From NCBI GenBank assembly GCA_023666705.1, contig JAMPBO010000015.1, positions 20,017 through 84,016 on the forward strand: a stretch of DNA of 64,000 bases. Direction: 5' to 3'. This DNA is from Bacteroides sp. (GTDB lineage: Bacteria; Bacillota; Clostridia; Lachnospirales; Lachnospiraceae). A program made the position numbers and the translations under genes. The number at the start of each line of letters is the position of its first letter. Position 1 is the first letter of the stretch. Positions 16,114-25,444 of this stretch are shown one piece after another. The notes under the pieces were generated by a model. It was not told where the DNA came from and ran no database searches. It saw nothing but the letters and a program-made list of their open reading frames with translations.

Positions 16114-17388
16114 CTATTTTCCTTCTATCAAAACTTCTACGTCGTTTTTTCCAAAAGCGTACAGTCTTTGCTTTACTTCCTCTGCCGTATAATCGTCTGC
16201 ATGAAGCTCTATTTTCTCAAATAACGCATCCACATAGGAACACCACTTTTCATATATCTTTACCAAATCCTGCGTAGTAGGCTCCTTTTTTTTCTGTGGC
16301 TCCTCATAGCCCGCATTTCCAGACATAAGAATTTCCCGCATGGAAACAGCCTTTGGCTCAATACCGTAAGCGATATACTTTATTTCCTCTGTTCTTACAA
16401 GTGCACAGTCATACATTTCCATCAGCAAATCATCAATACAGTCCTTTGGCAGATTGAAATAATGGTAATACATTTCCGCCGGCTTATAGGACGGCTTTTG
16501 TGCAACGTCCATCTTATTGTACCAGTAAAAATCGTCCGTGCTTAGCACATTAGACCTCTTTAAGCCCTTTTTACGCGGCGGCTCCGTAGCCTTGGCAAAC
16601 TGCTCTGCCGCCCCAAACATTACTGCATTTCTCAAGGCATCCGCTTCCTTTACGGACGCATCAATTGCCTCCTCAGTCAATGCTCCCGGCAAAGTCTGCC
16701 CGTAAACCGCACGCTCCTCATTGTCCTTGTCTCTTTGCTCTATGACATTCTCTTTCATATGTGCATCTGCATTTCCCTGTATGCTTATCTGGTCAATATT
16801 GGTAATTTCCTGTGCACTTGACGCCATAGACTTATCGCGGGCTTTCAGGCTTTCGATAAACTCTCTCTGGGAATCTGTTGCAATCAGCTTATCTGTCTGC
16901 CCTATCTCGTCATATTCGCCATCCTCCCAGATATCATCCTCCGATTGTTGCTGCTCAGCTTGTTCTTCATCCTCTACCAACGTATTTACATACAAATCAT
17001 CCATCGCATCGATTGGCAGCGTACTGATATCAACATCCCCGGAAGGCGTGTTTGTATAACCGTCCATAGGATTATCTTCATTTAATGTATTTACAAATAC
17101 ATCATCCATCGGACCAGGCACATCTTCCTTTTTTATGCGGCTTGTTTCCTTTTCTATTTCATTTATGATTGTTTCAATGTCAGCCGCCTTTTCGTCCTTC
17201 GCAACCTCACCAAGCTTTTTTATTTCCTTTTCATCATCCTCAGTGTAATCATCTTCCTGCTTTCCTCTGCTTACAAACAAAGCTATACTCATAGCAACAA
17301 GTGCTATAAAGAAAACCACAAGTAAAACAGCAAACAAAATAGTTATTGTGGATTGTTCAAACAAAATCATAACCACAGTATCTTCCAT
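16114..17388 (-). CDS. Membrane-anchored acidic protein of unknown function
   Basis: I do not recognise this protein. One N-terminal membrane helix (about residues 8-36) is followed by a long, highly acidic, probably disordered region to about residue 200. That region holds a twice-repeated element reading MDDVFVNTLNED and MDDLYVNTLVED. A folded, mainly helical C-terminal part (about 270-424) ends in a region rich in aromatic and charged residues. The start is uncertain: ATG at 17386-17388 is chosen, but GTG and TTG codons lie 9 and 12 bases earlier beside AAGGG. It lies just upstream of the DUF2156 gene on the same strand and diverges from gltX. An adaptor or scaffold role is only a guess. 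Confidence 0.7.
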   Translation of the reverse strand: MEDTVVMILFEQSTITILFAVLLVVFFIALVAMSIALFVSRGKQEDDYTEDDEKEIKKLGEVAKDEKAADIETIINEIEKETSRIKKEDVPGPMDDVFVNTLNEDNPMDGYTNTPSGDVDISTLPIDAMDDLYVNTLVEDEEQAEQQQSEDDIWEDGEYDEIGQTDKLIATDSQREFIESLKARDKSMASSAQEITNIDQISIQGNADAHMKENVIEQRDKDNEERAVYGQTLPGALTEEAIDASVKEADALRNAVMFGAAEQFAKATEPPRKKGLKRSNVLSTDDFYWYNKMDVAQKPSYKPAEMYYHYFNLPKDCIDDLLMEMYDCALVRTEEIKYIAYGIEPKAVSMREILMSGNAGYEEPQKKKEPTTQDLVKIYEKWCSYVDALFEKIELHADDYTAEEVKQRLYAFGKNDVEVLIEGK

Positions 17389-17506
17389 AAATAACACCAA
17401 TCCCTTGTAAACTAACCGATATTTTATGATTGCATCGGCTTATTTAACACTTTCCGCAATTCATCCTTTAGTATACTAAAAATCAAAACATTAATCAACT
17501 ATTGTG

Positions 17507-17535
17507 TTGTAAAATAAAAAAGGTTAGGTTATAAT
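17507..17535 (+). promoter_or_regulatory. gltX promoter
   Basis: TTGTAA (17507-17512) and TATAAT (17530-17535) spaced by 17 bases, 34 bases before the gltX ATG. The ribosome site is AGGGAGA. Confidence 0.6.
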
Positions 17536-17569
17536 TTCCTAAGAAATTCAGCAAAAGGGAGAAATAAAA

Positions 17570-19021
17570 ATGTCTAAAACAAGAACACGATTTGCACCAA
17601 GCCCAACAGGCAGAATGCATGTAGGAAACTTACGAACCGCACTTTATGCATACCTGATAGCCAAGCATGACGGCGGCGATTTTATACTTAGAATAGAAGA
17701 TACCGACCAGGAACGGAAGGTGGAAGGTGCTGTTGACATTATCAACCGGACCCTTGAAGAAACAGGTCTGATTCATGACGAAGGACCTGACAAGGACGGC
17801 GGTGTAGGACCATATGTGCAAAGCCAGCGCCACAGCCAGGGCATATATTTAGAGTACGCCAAAAAGCTAATCGACAAGGGCGAGGCATATTACTGCTTCT
17901 GCAATGAGGAACGTCTCAAGGGGCTTGTGACCGAGGTTGCAGGCAAAACCATTTCCCGCTATGACAAGCACTGCCTGCATCTTTCCAAGGAAGAAGTGGA
18001 TGAAAAGCTTGCGGCAGGAATTCCATATGTAATAAGGCAAAACAATCCATTAGAGGGAACAACAACCTTCTCAGACGAGCTTTACGGTGACATTACTGTT
18101 CCAAACGAAGAGCTTGATGACATGATTTTAATTAAATCTGATGGTTTTCCGACATACAATTTTGCAAATGTTGTTGACGACCATCTTATGAATATCACAC
18201 ACGTTGTCCGTGGCAATGAATACCTTTCCTCCTCACCAAAATACAACCGTTTGTATGAGGCATTTGGCTGGGAGGTCCCAACCTATATCCATTGCCCGCT
18301 CATAACGGATGAGGACCACAACAAGCTCAGTAAACGAAGCGGTCACTCCTCCTTTGAGGATTTGCTGGAGCAGGGCTTTTTAACGGAAGCCATCGTTAAT
18401 TTTGTTGCACTGCTTGGATGGTGTCCTGATGATAACAGGGAAATATTTTCATTAGCGGAGCTGGTTGAGGCATTCAACTACAAAAATATGTCCAAATCCC
18501 CTGCTGTCCTCGACATGACCAAATTGCGGTGGATGAACAGTGAGTACATTAAGGCAATGGACGATGATGCATTCTATACGCTTGCACTTCCGTATATCAA
18601 GGATATTGTTCCTGATTACATGGATACCAAAAAGATTGCCTCCATGGTTAAAACACGAATTGACATACTGCCTGACATCAAAGACCAAATCGACTTCCTT
18701 GCAGCTGTACCTGAATATCCTGTTGACATGTACACACACAAGAAAATGAAAACAAATGCGGAAAATTCCCTTGTCCTGTTACAGGAGGTGCTGCCTGTCT
18801 TAGAGCAGCTTGAGAGCTTTGACAATGACACGTTATTTGAAGCACTTCAGGAATTTGCAAAATCAAAGGAATACAAAACAGGCTTTGTCATGTGGCCACT
18901 CCGAACCGCTGTATCCGGCAAACAGGCAACACCGGGAGGAGCAACGGAGCTTATGGCACTCCTCGGCAAGGAAGAAACCCTAAACCGCATCCAGGCAGCA
19001 ATCAGGAAGCTGTCGGCATAA
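17570..19021 (+). CDS. gltX: Glutamyl-tRNA synthetase
   Basis: Charges tRNA-Glu with glutamate in the cytoplasm; in many Firmicutes it also mischarges tRNA-Gln for later amidation. The class I HIGH-type motif appears as [16 protein letters not shown] and the KMSKS-type loop as KLSKRSG. The length of 483 residues is normal for the bacterial enzyme, and the C-terminal anticodon-binding helical domain is complete. The gene is monocistronic here and is followed directly by the long palindrome at 19023-19481. Whether it discriminates Glu from Gln tRNA cannot be read from these motifs. Confidence 0.96.
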   Translation: MSKTRTRFAPSPTGRMHVGNLRTALYAYLIAKHDGGDFILRIEDTDQERKVEGAVDIINRTLEETGLIHDEGPDKDGGVGPYVQSQRHSQGIYLEYAKKLIDKGEAYYCFCNEERLKGLVTEVAGKTISRYDKHCLHLSKEEVDEKLAAGIPYVIRQNNPLEGTTTFSDELYGDITVPNEELDDMILIKSDGFPTYNFANVVDDHLMNITHVVRGNEYLSSSPKYNRLYEAFGWEVPTYIHCPLITDEDHNKLSKRSGHSSFEDLLEQGFLTEAIVNFVALLGWCPDDNREIFSLAELVEAFNYKNMSKSPAVLDMTKLRWMNSEYIKAMDDDAFYTLALPYIKDIVPDYMDTKKIASMVKTRIDILPDIKDQIDFLAAVPEYPVDMYTHKKMKTNAENSLVLLQEVLPVLEQLESFDNDTLFEALQEFAKSKEYKTGFVMWPLRTAVSGKQATPGGATELMALLGKEETLNRIQAAIRKLSA

Positions 19022-19022
19022 C

Positions 19023-19481
19023 ACAAAGGGGTTTGTTGTTGGGACGGTCATATCTATGACAGATTTAAGACGCTTCCATATGTGACACCTCTTTGCGGCA
19101 GCCATACAGCCTATACAATTACACAAAAACCCGCTTTCGCTCGGTTAAAGACGTAACGGTACTAAGAATCGTCAGTACGGTACGGCTGATATAATCAAAA
19201 CAAAAACCGTTTGAAGACGTCGGTACTTAAATTGCCGGTCCAAGATATCCTGATATGGATTTTATCTTAACCGGCAATTTTTAGTACCGCTACGTCTTTA
19301 ACCGAGCGAAAGCGGGTTTTTGTGTGATTATATCAGCCGTACTGCACTGACGATTCAAGTGCCGACGTCTTCAAACGGTTTTTGTTTTAATTGTATAGGC
19401 TGTATGGCTGCCACAAACGGGGCACATATGAGCGTCTTAAATGTACCATAGATATGACCGCCTTGGATGACAGCCCTTTGG
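19023..19481. repeat. 459-bp imperfect palindrome with swapped internal cassettes
   Basis: The whole gap between the convergent stop codons of gltX and the EAL gene is one large inverted repeat. Outer arms start ACAAAGGGG and end CCCTTTGGC, and the left GACGGTCATATCTATG matches the right arm. The centre is an ATTGCCGGT/ACCGGCAAT stem. Two related cassettes sit in each arm, X (42 bp: 19122-19163 and 19283-19324) and Y (30 bp: 19198-19227 and 19358-19387). They are in exchanged order between arms, so X faces Y when the palindrome is folded. No ORF is present. It probably acts as a strong bidirectional terminator. Confidence 0.85.
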
Positions 19482-19482
19482 C

Positions 19483-21387
19483 TTAAGCTGATAACAGCTT
19501 TTTGAAATCCTCGTCGCATACTGCCTTGGAGTAATACCAGCCCTGCATATGATGACAGCCAGCCGCAACCAGCTTATCCTTCATTTCTGCAGTTTCCACA
19601 CCCTCCGCTACGATTAGAAGCTCAAGTTCATTCAACATCTGGATGGTGTATTTCAAGGTAACACCTGCCTTCAAATCCTTAAATGCATCCCATATAATGT
19701 ATTTATCCAGCTTGATAATCTTAAACGGCATATGGTTGATGTAATCGATATTTGCATTTCCCGAACCGTAGTCATCCAGCGAGAAATTGATTCCATATTC
19801 CACAAGCTGCTCAATGTTCTTGTTTATAATCGTCATATTTCCCATGGTTGCCGTCTCCGTTATTTCCATATTAATGTGCTGCGGCTTCACGTCATATTTT
19901 TCAAGAATGGATTTTACACGGTCAACAAAATCAAGCTGCATCAGCTGCACCGAGCTTATATTTACCTCAATATATTCTATGGAAGTCTCCATAATGTCAT
20001 AGTCACGTATGAATTTGCATACCTTTTCCAGTATCATTTCACCCATGCTTACAATTAGTCCATTTTTCTCTGCAATCGGAATAAAGTCCTCAGGGGACAC
20101 CCAGCCAAGCTCTTCGTCATTCATCCGCACCAATGCCTCCGCCGAACTATATTTTCCTTTCTTTATGGAGAAGATAGGCTGATAGTAAACCATAAATTCG
20201 TCTCTGTCCATGGCAAGCCGTAATGCCTTTTCGATATCCTTTTCCCGCTTCAGCTTCTCAAGCTCCAGATTTTCAACCTTGGATACCATTCCTTTTCTGG
20301 ATTTCTTTGCAACTGCCATGGAGTAATCTATCACCTCCACAAGGCTTCCATAATCCGGTGCATCCTTCGGACAATTGACACAGCAAATGGATGCCGACAT
20401 CATAATACCGATTTCCGTATCCCCATACCACGGATGCCGGAAACGGTTAATGATATCATCTACTATCTCATCCAGATTTTGCCCCTTTTTGTCAAGTACA
20501 ATACAAAACTGGTCGGAGCCAAACCGAAATACATATTTTTGTGCATCAACCTGTGTCAGGTAATTTCCCACTTCAAGAAGAAGCTTATCTCCCACTCTTG
20601 CACCATAAGTTTTATTGATAAACTTGAAGTCATCCATGGCAACCATAATAATTTCAAAGGATTTCTTCTGCTCATACAGATTTGCCACATACTTTCCAAG
20701 CATCTTTCTGTTGAAAAGCTGCGTCGTTTGATCCTTAACCGTATCAGGGTTATGCAGATAATGACACAGCGTCAAAAGCAGTGTCGCAATTGTACTGTTT
20801 AAGACCGGCACCCCAAGCACCACCTGTGCATATGCCGCCACAAGAACAACCAGAATATTTAGTACGATTGTAACCGACTTGAACACGGATATGTCCGTAA
20901 CATACTTTATCATATTGTACATGGCAAGACACAGCATGATAAAATCCACGATGGCAAGAAATACCGTTCCTCCATGTGCTATATATCTGCCGCCCTCTAC
21001 CGTAAACAGGATACCTGTATTGTAATTTGCCACGGCAAGCACAAGCTCCACTGCAACAACCGCCATCAGTGCCAGCCTGATACGGTTCATAGCTGCATCC
21101 TTAAGCCTTGACAGCGAAAAGGAATATTTTACAAAAAGCACTGCCAGCATATGTATAATAAATGTCTCCGCAGCAATCAGATGATAGATTACCGTACTAT
21201 CCATCTGCTGTCTCATCATGTGCGTCGCCAATATCTCAAGGGACGTTGCAATAAGTGCAGTATATACAAGCAGCCGAAACGCTACATAATTTTTAAGGGG
21301 GATTTTCTTTTCAATAACGTACCATGCTGCAATTACAAACATAATGTAGAACGCAACATAGTCAAACGCGACATTCCATTCAGCCAT
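19483..21387 (-). CDS. Membrane cyclic-di-GMP phosphodiesterase with degenerate GGDEF and intact EAL
   Basis: A 634-residue signalling protein. About seven membrane helices fill residues 1-215. A GGDEF-like domain follows (about 225-385), with GSDQF in place of GGDEF, so cyclase activity is unlikely. The EAL domain (about 390-634) keeps EALVRMN, the Asn of VNISS, EITET, LDDYGSGN, KLDK, AEGVE and the final MQGWYYSKA, which are the metal and substrate ligands expected of an active phosphodiesterase. It should hydrolyse cyclic-di-GMP at the membrane, with the GGDEF relic possibly acting as a GTP sensor. AGAAGAGA precedes the ATG. It follows the GH25 gene by about 24 bases on the same strand. Confidence 0.92.
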   Translation of the reverse strand: MAEWNVAFDYVAFYIMFVIAAWYVIEKKIPLKNYVAFRLLVYTALIATSLEILATHMMRQQMDSTVIYHLIAAETFIIHMLAVLFVKYSFSLSRLKDAAMNRIRLALMAVVAVELVLAVANYNTGILFTVEGGRYIAHGGTVFLAIVDFIMLCLAMYNMIKYVTDISVFKSVTIVLNILVVLVAAYAQVVLGVPVLNSTIATLLLTLCHYLHNPDTVKDQTTQLFNRKMLGKYVANLYEQKKSFEIIMVAMDDFKFINKTYGARVGDKLLLEVGNYLTQVDAQKYVFRFGSDQFCIVLDKKGQNLDEIVDDIINRFRHPWYGDTEIGIMMSASICCVNCPKDAPDYGSLVEVIDYSMAVAKKSRKGMVSKVENLELEKLKREKDIEKALRLAMDRDEFMVYYQPIFSIKKGKYSSAEALVRMNDEELGWVSPEDFIPIAEKNGLIVSMGEMILEKVCKFIRDYDIMETSIEYIEVNISSVQLMQLDFVDRVKSILEKYDVKPQHINMEITETATMGNMTIINKNIEQLVEYGINFSLDDYGSGNANIDYINHMPFKIIKLDKYIIWDAFKDLKAGVTLKYTIQMLNELELLIVAEGVETAEMKDKLVAAGCHHMQGWYYSKAVCDEDFKKLLSA

Positions 21388-21411
21388 ATTATCTCTTCTT
21401 TCTATTTTGGA

Positions 21412-22353
21412 TTATTCAAACCATACATTCATATCAACATTACCACTTACACCATTGACATGACCACTGTCAGTATACTGCCATCCCGTATACTGATATG
21501 GCAAATCCGGCTGATTTGTATAATGTGCATACCATATCTTATAATCACCAAGTCTTGTCAAATCAAGACATTGCACAAGCCAGTTTCTGTTTGTGTATAC
21601 CATTGGGGTATACCCTGCCTCCTTCACTGTCTCGCAAAATCCGACTACAACATCCGTCCTTGATGTTATATCCAAGTCATTTGTTCTTGCATCATCCGCA
21701 TAAATAGCCTCCGTATCAATCGCAATGGGATACGTTATGTTATATGTTCTGATTGCATTAAGAACAAACCTTGCCTCCTCGACACCTTCCTCATAGCTTA
21801 TTCCCTGCGTATAAAAATATACGCCTGCCTTAAGCCCTGCATCAAGTGCGGACTCCACGTAGGTCTGAAACATGGAATCCTCTACCAGAGCTCCCGAACC
21901 GTATCCGCGATATCCGACCCGAATCATTACGCCTTTTACGCCCGTGCTCTTTACCTGCTCCCAGTCCACCTCCGGTTGAAATTCAGACACGTCAATCACA
22001 ATATATGACTGCCTGTTTCCTTCGTTGTCGTGGTAGTACATTTCGTCATCAGCATCAATATAAAAATTTTCATTTACAAAATCATTTCTTGGTATTTCCG
22101 TAACAATTTTGTAAAACTGGCAATCCGGCGGAGTACCTACTATTATGTAGCTTGCATCAATAAATTTCCAGTAATTTTCATATATCATTTGCCCTTCCTG
22201 TCCCTGACTTAACAGCCAGTCGTCCTCATATACAAAAACAGGCTGGGGCTGATCACGTTTTACATTTATGTTTATGCCGATTACTATGCCAATCGCAATC
22301 AAAATAGCCACTGCAGCAACAACCAGCAGAACCTTTCGTATATCTATTCTCAT
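21412..22353 (-). CDS. GH25 family lysozyme, membrane-anchored
   Basis: A 313-residue peptidoglycan hydrolase. An N-terminal signal anchor (about residues 6-28) precedes a roughly 80-residue spacer and a C-terminal GH25 barrel that starts IVIDVSEFQPEVDW. The strands VKGVMIRVGYRGY, AGVYFYTQ and PIAIDTEAI carry the catalytic Asp and Glu of the family (DVSEFQ and DTE). The end GWQYTDSGHVNGVSGNVDMN is the standard GH25 closing motif. It should cleave the muramic acid-glucosamine bond outside the membrane. It is followed, 24 bases on, by the EAL gene on the same strand. Confidence 0.93.
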   Translation of the reverse strand: MRIDIRKVLLVVAAVAILIAIGIVIGININVKRDQPQPVFVYEDDWLLSQGQEGQMIYENYWKFIDASYIIVGTPPDCQFYKIVTEIPRNDFVNENFYIDADDEMYYHDNEGNRQSYIVIDVSEFQPEVDWEQVKSTGVKGVMIRVGYRGYGSGALVEDSMFQTYVESALDAGLKAGVYFYTQGISYEEGVEEARFVLNAIRTYNITYPIAIDTEAIYADDARTNDLDITSRTDVVVGFCETVKEAGYTPMVYTNRNWLVQCLDLTRLGDYKIWYAHYTNQPDLPYQYTGWQYTDSGHVNGVSGNVDMNVWFE

Positions 22354-22433
22354 AAATTAATCCATTTCATCGTATTTTACCTGCTATATGAAATACTATC
22401 ACATTTTTGCAAATCACACAACATGAAAGGTCA

Positions 22434-24449
22434 CTATGCTTTGCAAATTTTTTTGTTGCTTTTTACTATAAAAACTCCCACTGCCACAAAAAATATGCCA
22501 AGTCCAAGCATAATCAAAATGTCCGACATGGCAAGCGTCTCCTTTGCAAACACGGGAAATACTTTTACGGTTTCCTCCTGATAAAACATCGTCACCACGG
22601 ACAGTGCATTATTTGTAAAATGCATCAGCATACCGGGAAGTATACTCTTTGACCTGACTGCCACATAACAGATTAATCCGCCAATCAGTGCCGTTGTGAA
22701 AAACTTGGATACGCTCATATGGTAAATTCCAAAAATAACTGCACTGATTATAACTGCCGTCCTCTCGTTATATTTTCCTGACATGGCACCGAGCACATAG
22801 CCCCGGAACATCAGCTCCTCGCATATTGCAGGTGCCAGTGCAACGATGATAAGGGCAAGCGGGAAGCTGTCCCCTATAATCTGTGCCATTGATTCTGATG
22901 CATCCAGTGCACTTTCCTTAAATATAAGACCCGTAACTGCCGACACCAGCATTCCAAGCATGATTCCTCCGGTGATTACAAAAATTCCACCCACAAAATA
23001 TCTCGGGGAGCAGCCCTTAAGCTTAAATGTTTTTTTGATGTCCTTCTTCGTATAAATCGTTGCAATAAGAGGTATTCCCACCACAATAAGCTGGGTGATA
23101 AGCAGTCCGTATATTCCGTATTTGAGCTGTGCGGCACCTCCCGCATATATCACCAGCATTGCCGTAAAAATTATAACCAGCCATGCATCCTGTGTTGTCG
23201 GAAGCATGCCCTTTTTGAGATTACTTCTTTTCTCAAATATCTGAATTCCGCCACTTCCGTCCCCAAATATGACAGCCTCACTGTTATATATTTTTGAGAG
23301 AAGCATGACCGAAACAAGACCGTATGCCACATTTACAAACAATACCAGGACTATCATTTGGATGTTGTACTTAAACAACAGCAAATCCCTTACAAGCAGA
23401 CACACATTTGCCACAGGGATGAGTGCAGTTGATGTATTTAACGCCACATTCGGTATAAAGCTTAAAAAGGATGCAAACATAACCACAAGGGTAAGCGGCG
23501 TCAGATAGTTATTTGCTTCCTTATATGACCGTGCAAGTGCACAGACACACATGGAAATGGCACTGATAAATACCGCAAATGCCAAAATACAGAGCGTACC
23601 GACAAAAATTGCAGGTATAAATCTTGACATATTAAGACCGCCCGTGCTCTCTCTTATGGTTGCAACCATGTTGTACATATATGCACCGACACCACCCATG
23701 GATATCAGATTCAAAACGGCAGAGGTAACCCCGATTGTGCCTACCGCCAAAAACTTACTCATAATGAGCTCGCTGTTTGATACGGGCAATGTAAGCATGG
23801 TTTCCAGCGTCCCCCGTTCCTTCTCCCCTGCAGTCGTATCAATTGCAGGATACATGGTTCCCATGAGAAGGCTCATCACAAGCATGAAAGGAATTAACAT
23901 TCCAAGAAGGCTTCCTGCCGTCTCCTCATTTGTTGACACATCCCTGTAATGGATATCCACTGGCGTCAGGGTGTACTGTGGGTCTAAGCCCGCATCCTCC
24001 AGTATGCCAACGGTAAGGTCATGGGAATAAGAATTGAGTGTCTTTTCTATCATATCCACTGCATAGGCGGAATTGTTTATGGATGACATATACGTAATAT
24101 CAAAACGCTCCCTACCTTCTTCAACCGTACGCCTTATAATTGCGTCAACTTCCTCATTGGCAAGTGCTTCATTTGGATTTTCGCAAGCAACCAGTTCAAA
24201 GGAGTAAGATACCTCATCCGTATTTTGAAACAACTCCTCCACATGTCCGTCGTCCTCAAAATCAAGGCAGATTCGGTATGTGCTGCTTGATATGCTGTTT
24301 GTAATTCCCGTCATAACGAAGAGTGAACAAATCATAACAAGCGGATACAGCACAAGCGGAACAACCAGCATCATGACAACTGTTTTTTTGTCCCGCAGGA
24401 CATCCAGCATTTCTTTTTTATATAAGCTTTTTATGATTCTAACATTCAT
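22434..24449 (-). CDS. ABC-2 type permease fused to a CPBP intramembrane protease domain
   Basis: A 671-residue membrane protein. Residues up to about 400 form an ABC-2 exporter permease of the NatB type, with an N-terminal helix, a large external loop and five further helices (LLGMLIPFMLVMSLLMG, GEKERGTLETML). The C-terminal part, from about 430, is a CPBP (CAAX protease and bacteriocin-processing) unit with ICEELMFRG, IFGIYHM and LPGMLMHFTNN. These supply the Glu-Glu, His and Asn/His residues of the glutamic-type intramembrane protease. The ATG at 24447-24449 has GAGGAGG upstream and overlaps the end of the ATPase gene by 11 bases, so the two are translationally coupled. The exported substrate is unknown. 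Confidence 0.9.
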   Translation of the reverse strand: MNVRIIKSLYKKEMLDVLRDKKTVVMMLVVPLVLYPLVMICSLFVMTGITNSISSSTYRICLDFEDDGHVEELFQNTDEVSYSFELVACENPNEALANEEVDAIIRRTVEEGRERFDITYMSSINNSAYAVDMIEKTLNSYSHDLTVGILEDAGLDPQYTLTPVDIHYRDVSTNEETAGSLLGMLIPFMLVMSLLMGTMYPAIDTTAGEKERGTLETMLTLPVSNSELIMSKFLAVGTIGVTSAVLNLISMGGVGAYMYNMVATIRESTGGLNMSRFIPAIFVGTLCILAFAVFISAISMCVCALARSYKEANNYLTPLTLVVMFASFLSFIPNVALNTSTALIPVANVCLLVRDLLLFKYNIQMIVLVLFVNVAYGLVSVMLLSKIYNSEAVIFGDGSGGIQIFEKRSNLKKGMLPTTQDAWLVIIFTAMLVIYAGGAAQLKYGIYGLLITQLIVVGIPLIATIYTKKDIKKTFKLKGCSPRYFVGGIFVITGGIMLGMLVSAVTGLIFKESALDASESMAQIIGDSFPLALIIVALAPAICEELMFRGYVLGAMSGKYNERTAVIISAVIFGIYHMSVSKFFTTALIGGLICYVAVRSKSILPGMLMHFTNNALSVVTMFYQEETVKVFPVFAKETLAMSDILIMLGLGIFFVAVGVFIVKSNKKICKA

Positions 24450-25206
24450 ACAGGTCCTCCTCTTGCGACGCAAGCTTTCCAAATATCTCCCTAAGGCTGG
24501 AAAAACCTGTCTTATTTCTCATCTCATCCAACGTACCACTGCCGATAATACGTCCCTTTCCAATCATGATAATTCTGTCGCAAAGATATTCTGCCTCTTC
24601 CATGTAATGGGTGGAGTACACAACACCCTTGCCATTTTCTTTTTCCTTGCACATAAATTCTATGATTGCACTGCTGCTTAATATATCAAGTCCCAAGGTT
24701 GGCTCATCAAAAATATATATATTTGGACTGTGTATCAGACATCTTGAAATGGAAGCCCTCTGCGTCTGACCTGTAGACAGCTTTTCTATCCGGTTGTCAA
24801 TAAAGCTGTCCATGTTTAAAACCTTGGATATTTCAGCGATACGCTCCTCAATCTCCGCTACGTCCAAGCCGTGTATTTTGCCTATCATATCAAGCAGCTC
24901 CCTTGTGCTTAGTCTGCCGTACAGCTTTGTATTGCCTGATAAATATCCAATTTTTCCTTTCATGGCAAGCTCATTTTCAATTTTTTCATCCCCATCCCAC
25001 ATCACAACCTGTCCTGACGTAGGCTTCATAAGACCTGCCAGCATTCGGAGCAGCGTTGTTTTTCCTGCCCCATTGGCACCGATGATTCCGACGATTTCAC
25101 CTTGTGAAACTTTAATGGAGATATTATCTACTGCATTAAATTCCGTCTTCTTTCCGCGTTTTTCATTTCGTTCAAAGCTTTTTACCAAATTTTCACCAAC
25201 AAGCAT
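24439..25206 (-). CDS. ABC transporter ATP-binding protein (NatA type)
   Basis: A 255-residue ATPase that powers the permease encoded next. Walker A GANGAGKTTLLR, the signature LSTGQTQRASISR, Walker B IYIFDEPTLGLD and the switch His in STHYMEEAE are intact. It belongs to the NatA/Na+-efflux and drug-export group. It overlaps the permease-protease gene by 11 bases. The MITE-like element at 25239-25436 lies just upstream, so it may supply or disturb its leader. Confidence 0.93.
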   Translation of the reverse strand: MLVGENLVKSFERNEKRGKKTEFNAVDNISIKVSQGEIVGIIGANGAGKTTLLRMLAGLMKPTSGQVVMWDGDEKIENELAMKGKIGYLSGNTKLYGRLSTRELLDMIGKIHGLDVAEIEERIAEISKVLNMDSFIDNRIEKLSTGQTQRASISRCLIHSPNIYIFDEPTLGLDILSSSAIIEFMCKEKENGKGVVYSTHYMEEAEYLCDRIIMIGKGRIIGSGTLDEMRNKTGFSSLREIFGKLASQEEDLYEC

Positions 25207-25238
25207 TTCATCACCTCTGCATGCAAATCAAATTAGCC

Positions 25239-25436
25239 ATGAGCACAGCATTACTTTTATGAACTTTCGTTGTACAATATAGACAAATCACCGCAAGGCA
25301 CGCTTTCGCTGCTTGTCGCTCATAACGGTGCTAAGTTCGAAAATACCTCACTAAGCACCGATGGCTCCAAAGCACCTTGCTTATGATATTGTCTATATTG
25401 TACAACTAGTTTTTAGAAATAACGCATTTTGCTCAT
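25239..25436. repeat. MITE-like palindromic element, long copy
   Basis: About 198 bases with terminal inverted repeats beginning ATGAGC and ending GCTCAT. An inner perfect 18-base inverted repeat, GTTGTACAATATAGACAA, lies on both sides of a hairpin centre that carries GGTGCTAAG/CTAAGCACC. A second copy lacking about 80 central bases lies at 60875-60986. There is no coding potential. It is a good candidate for a non-autonomous mobile element. It lies between the esterase-methyltransferase fusion and the ABC ATPase gene. Confidence 0.8.
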
Positions 25437-25444
25437 CCCTAAAA

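Noticed and set aside
19023..19481. Repeats considered as a CRISPR array
   Set aside because: The units are inverted and of unequal size, with no regular spacers and no cas genes.
24450..24482. 11-residue extension of the ABC permease
   Set aside because: GAGGAGG lies inside it; the internal ATG is better placed.
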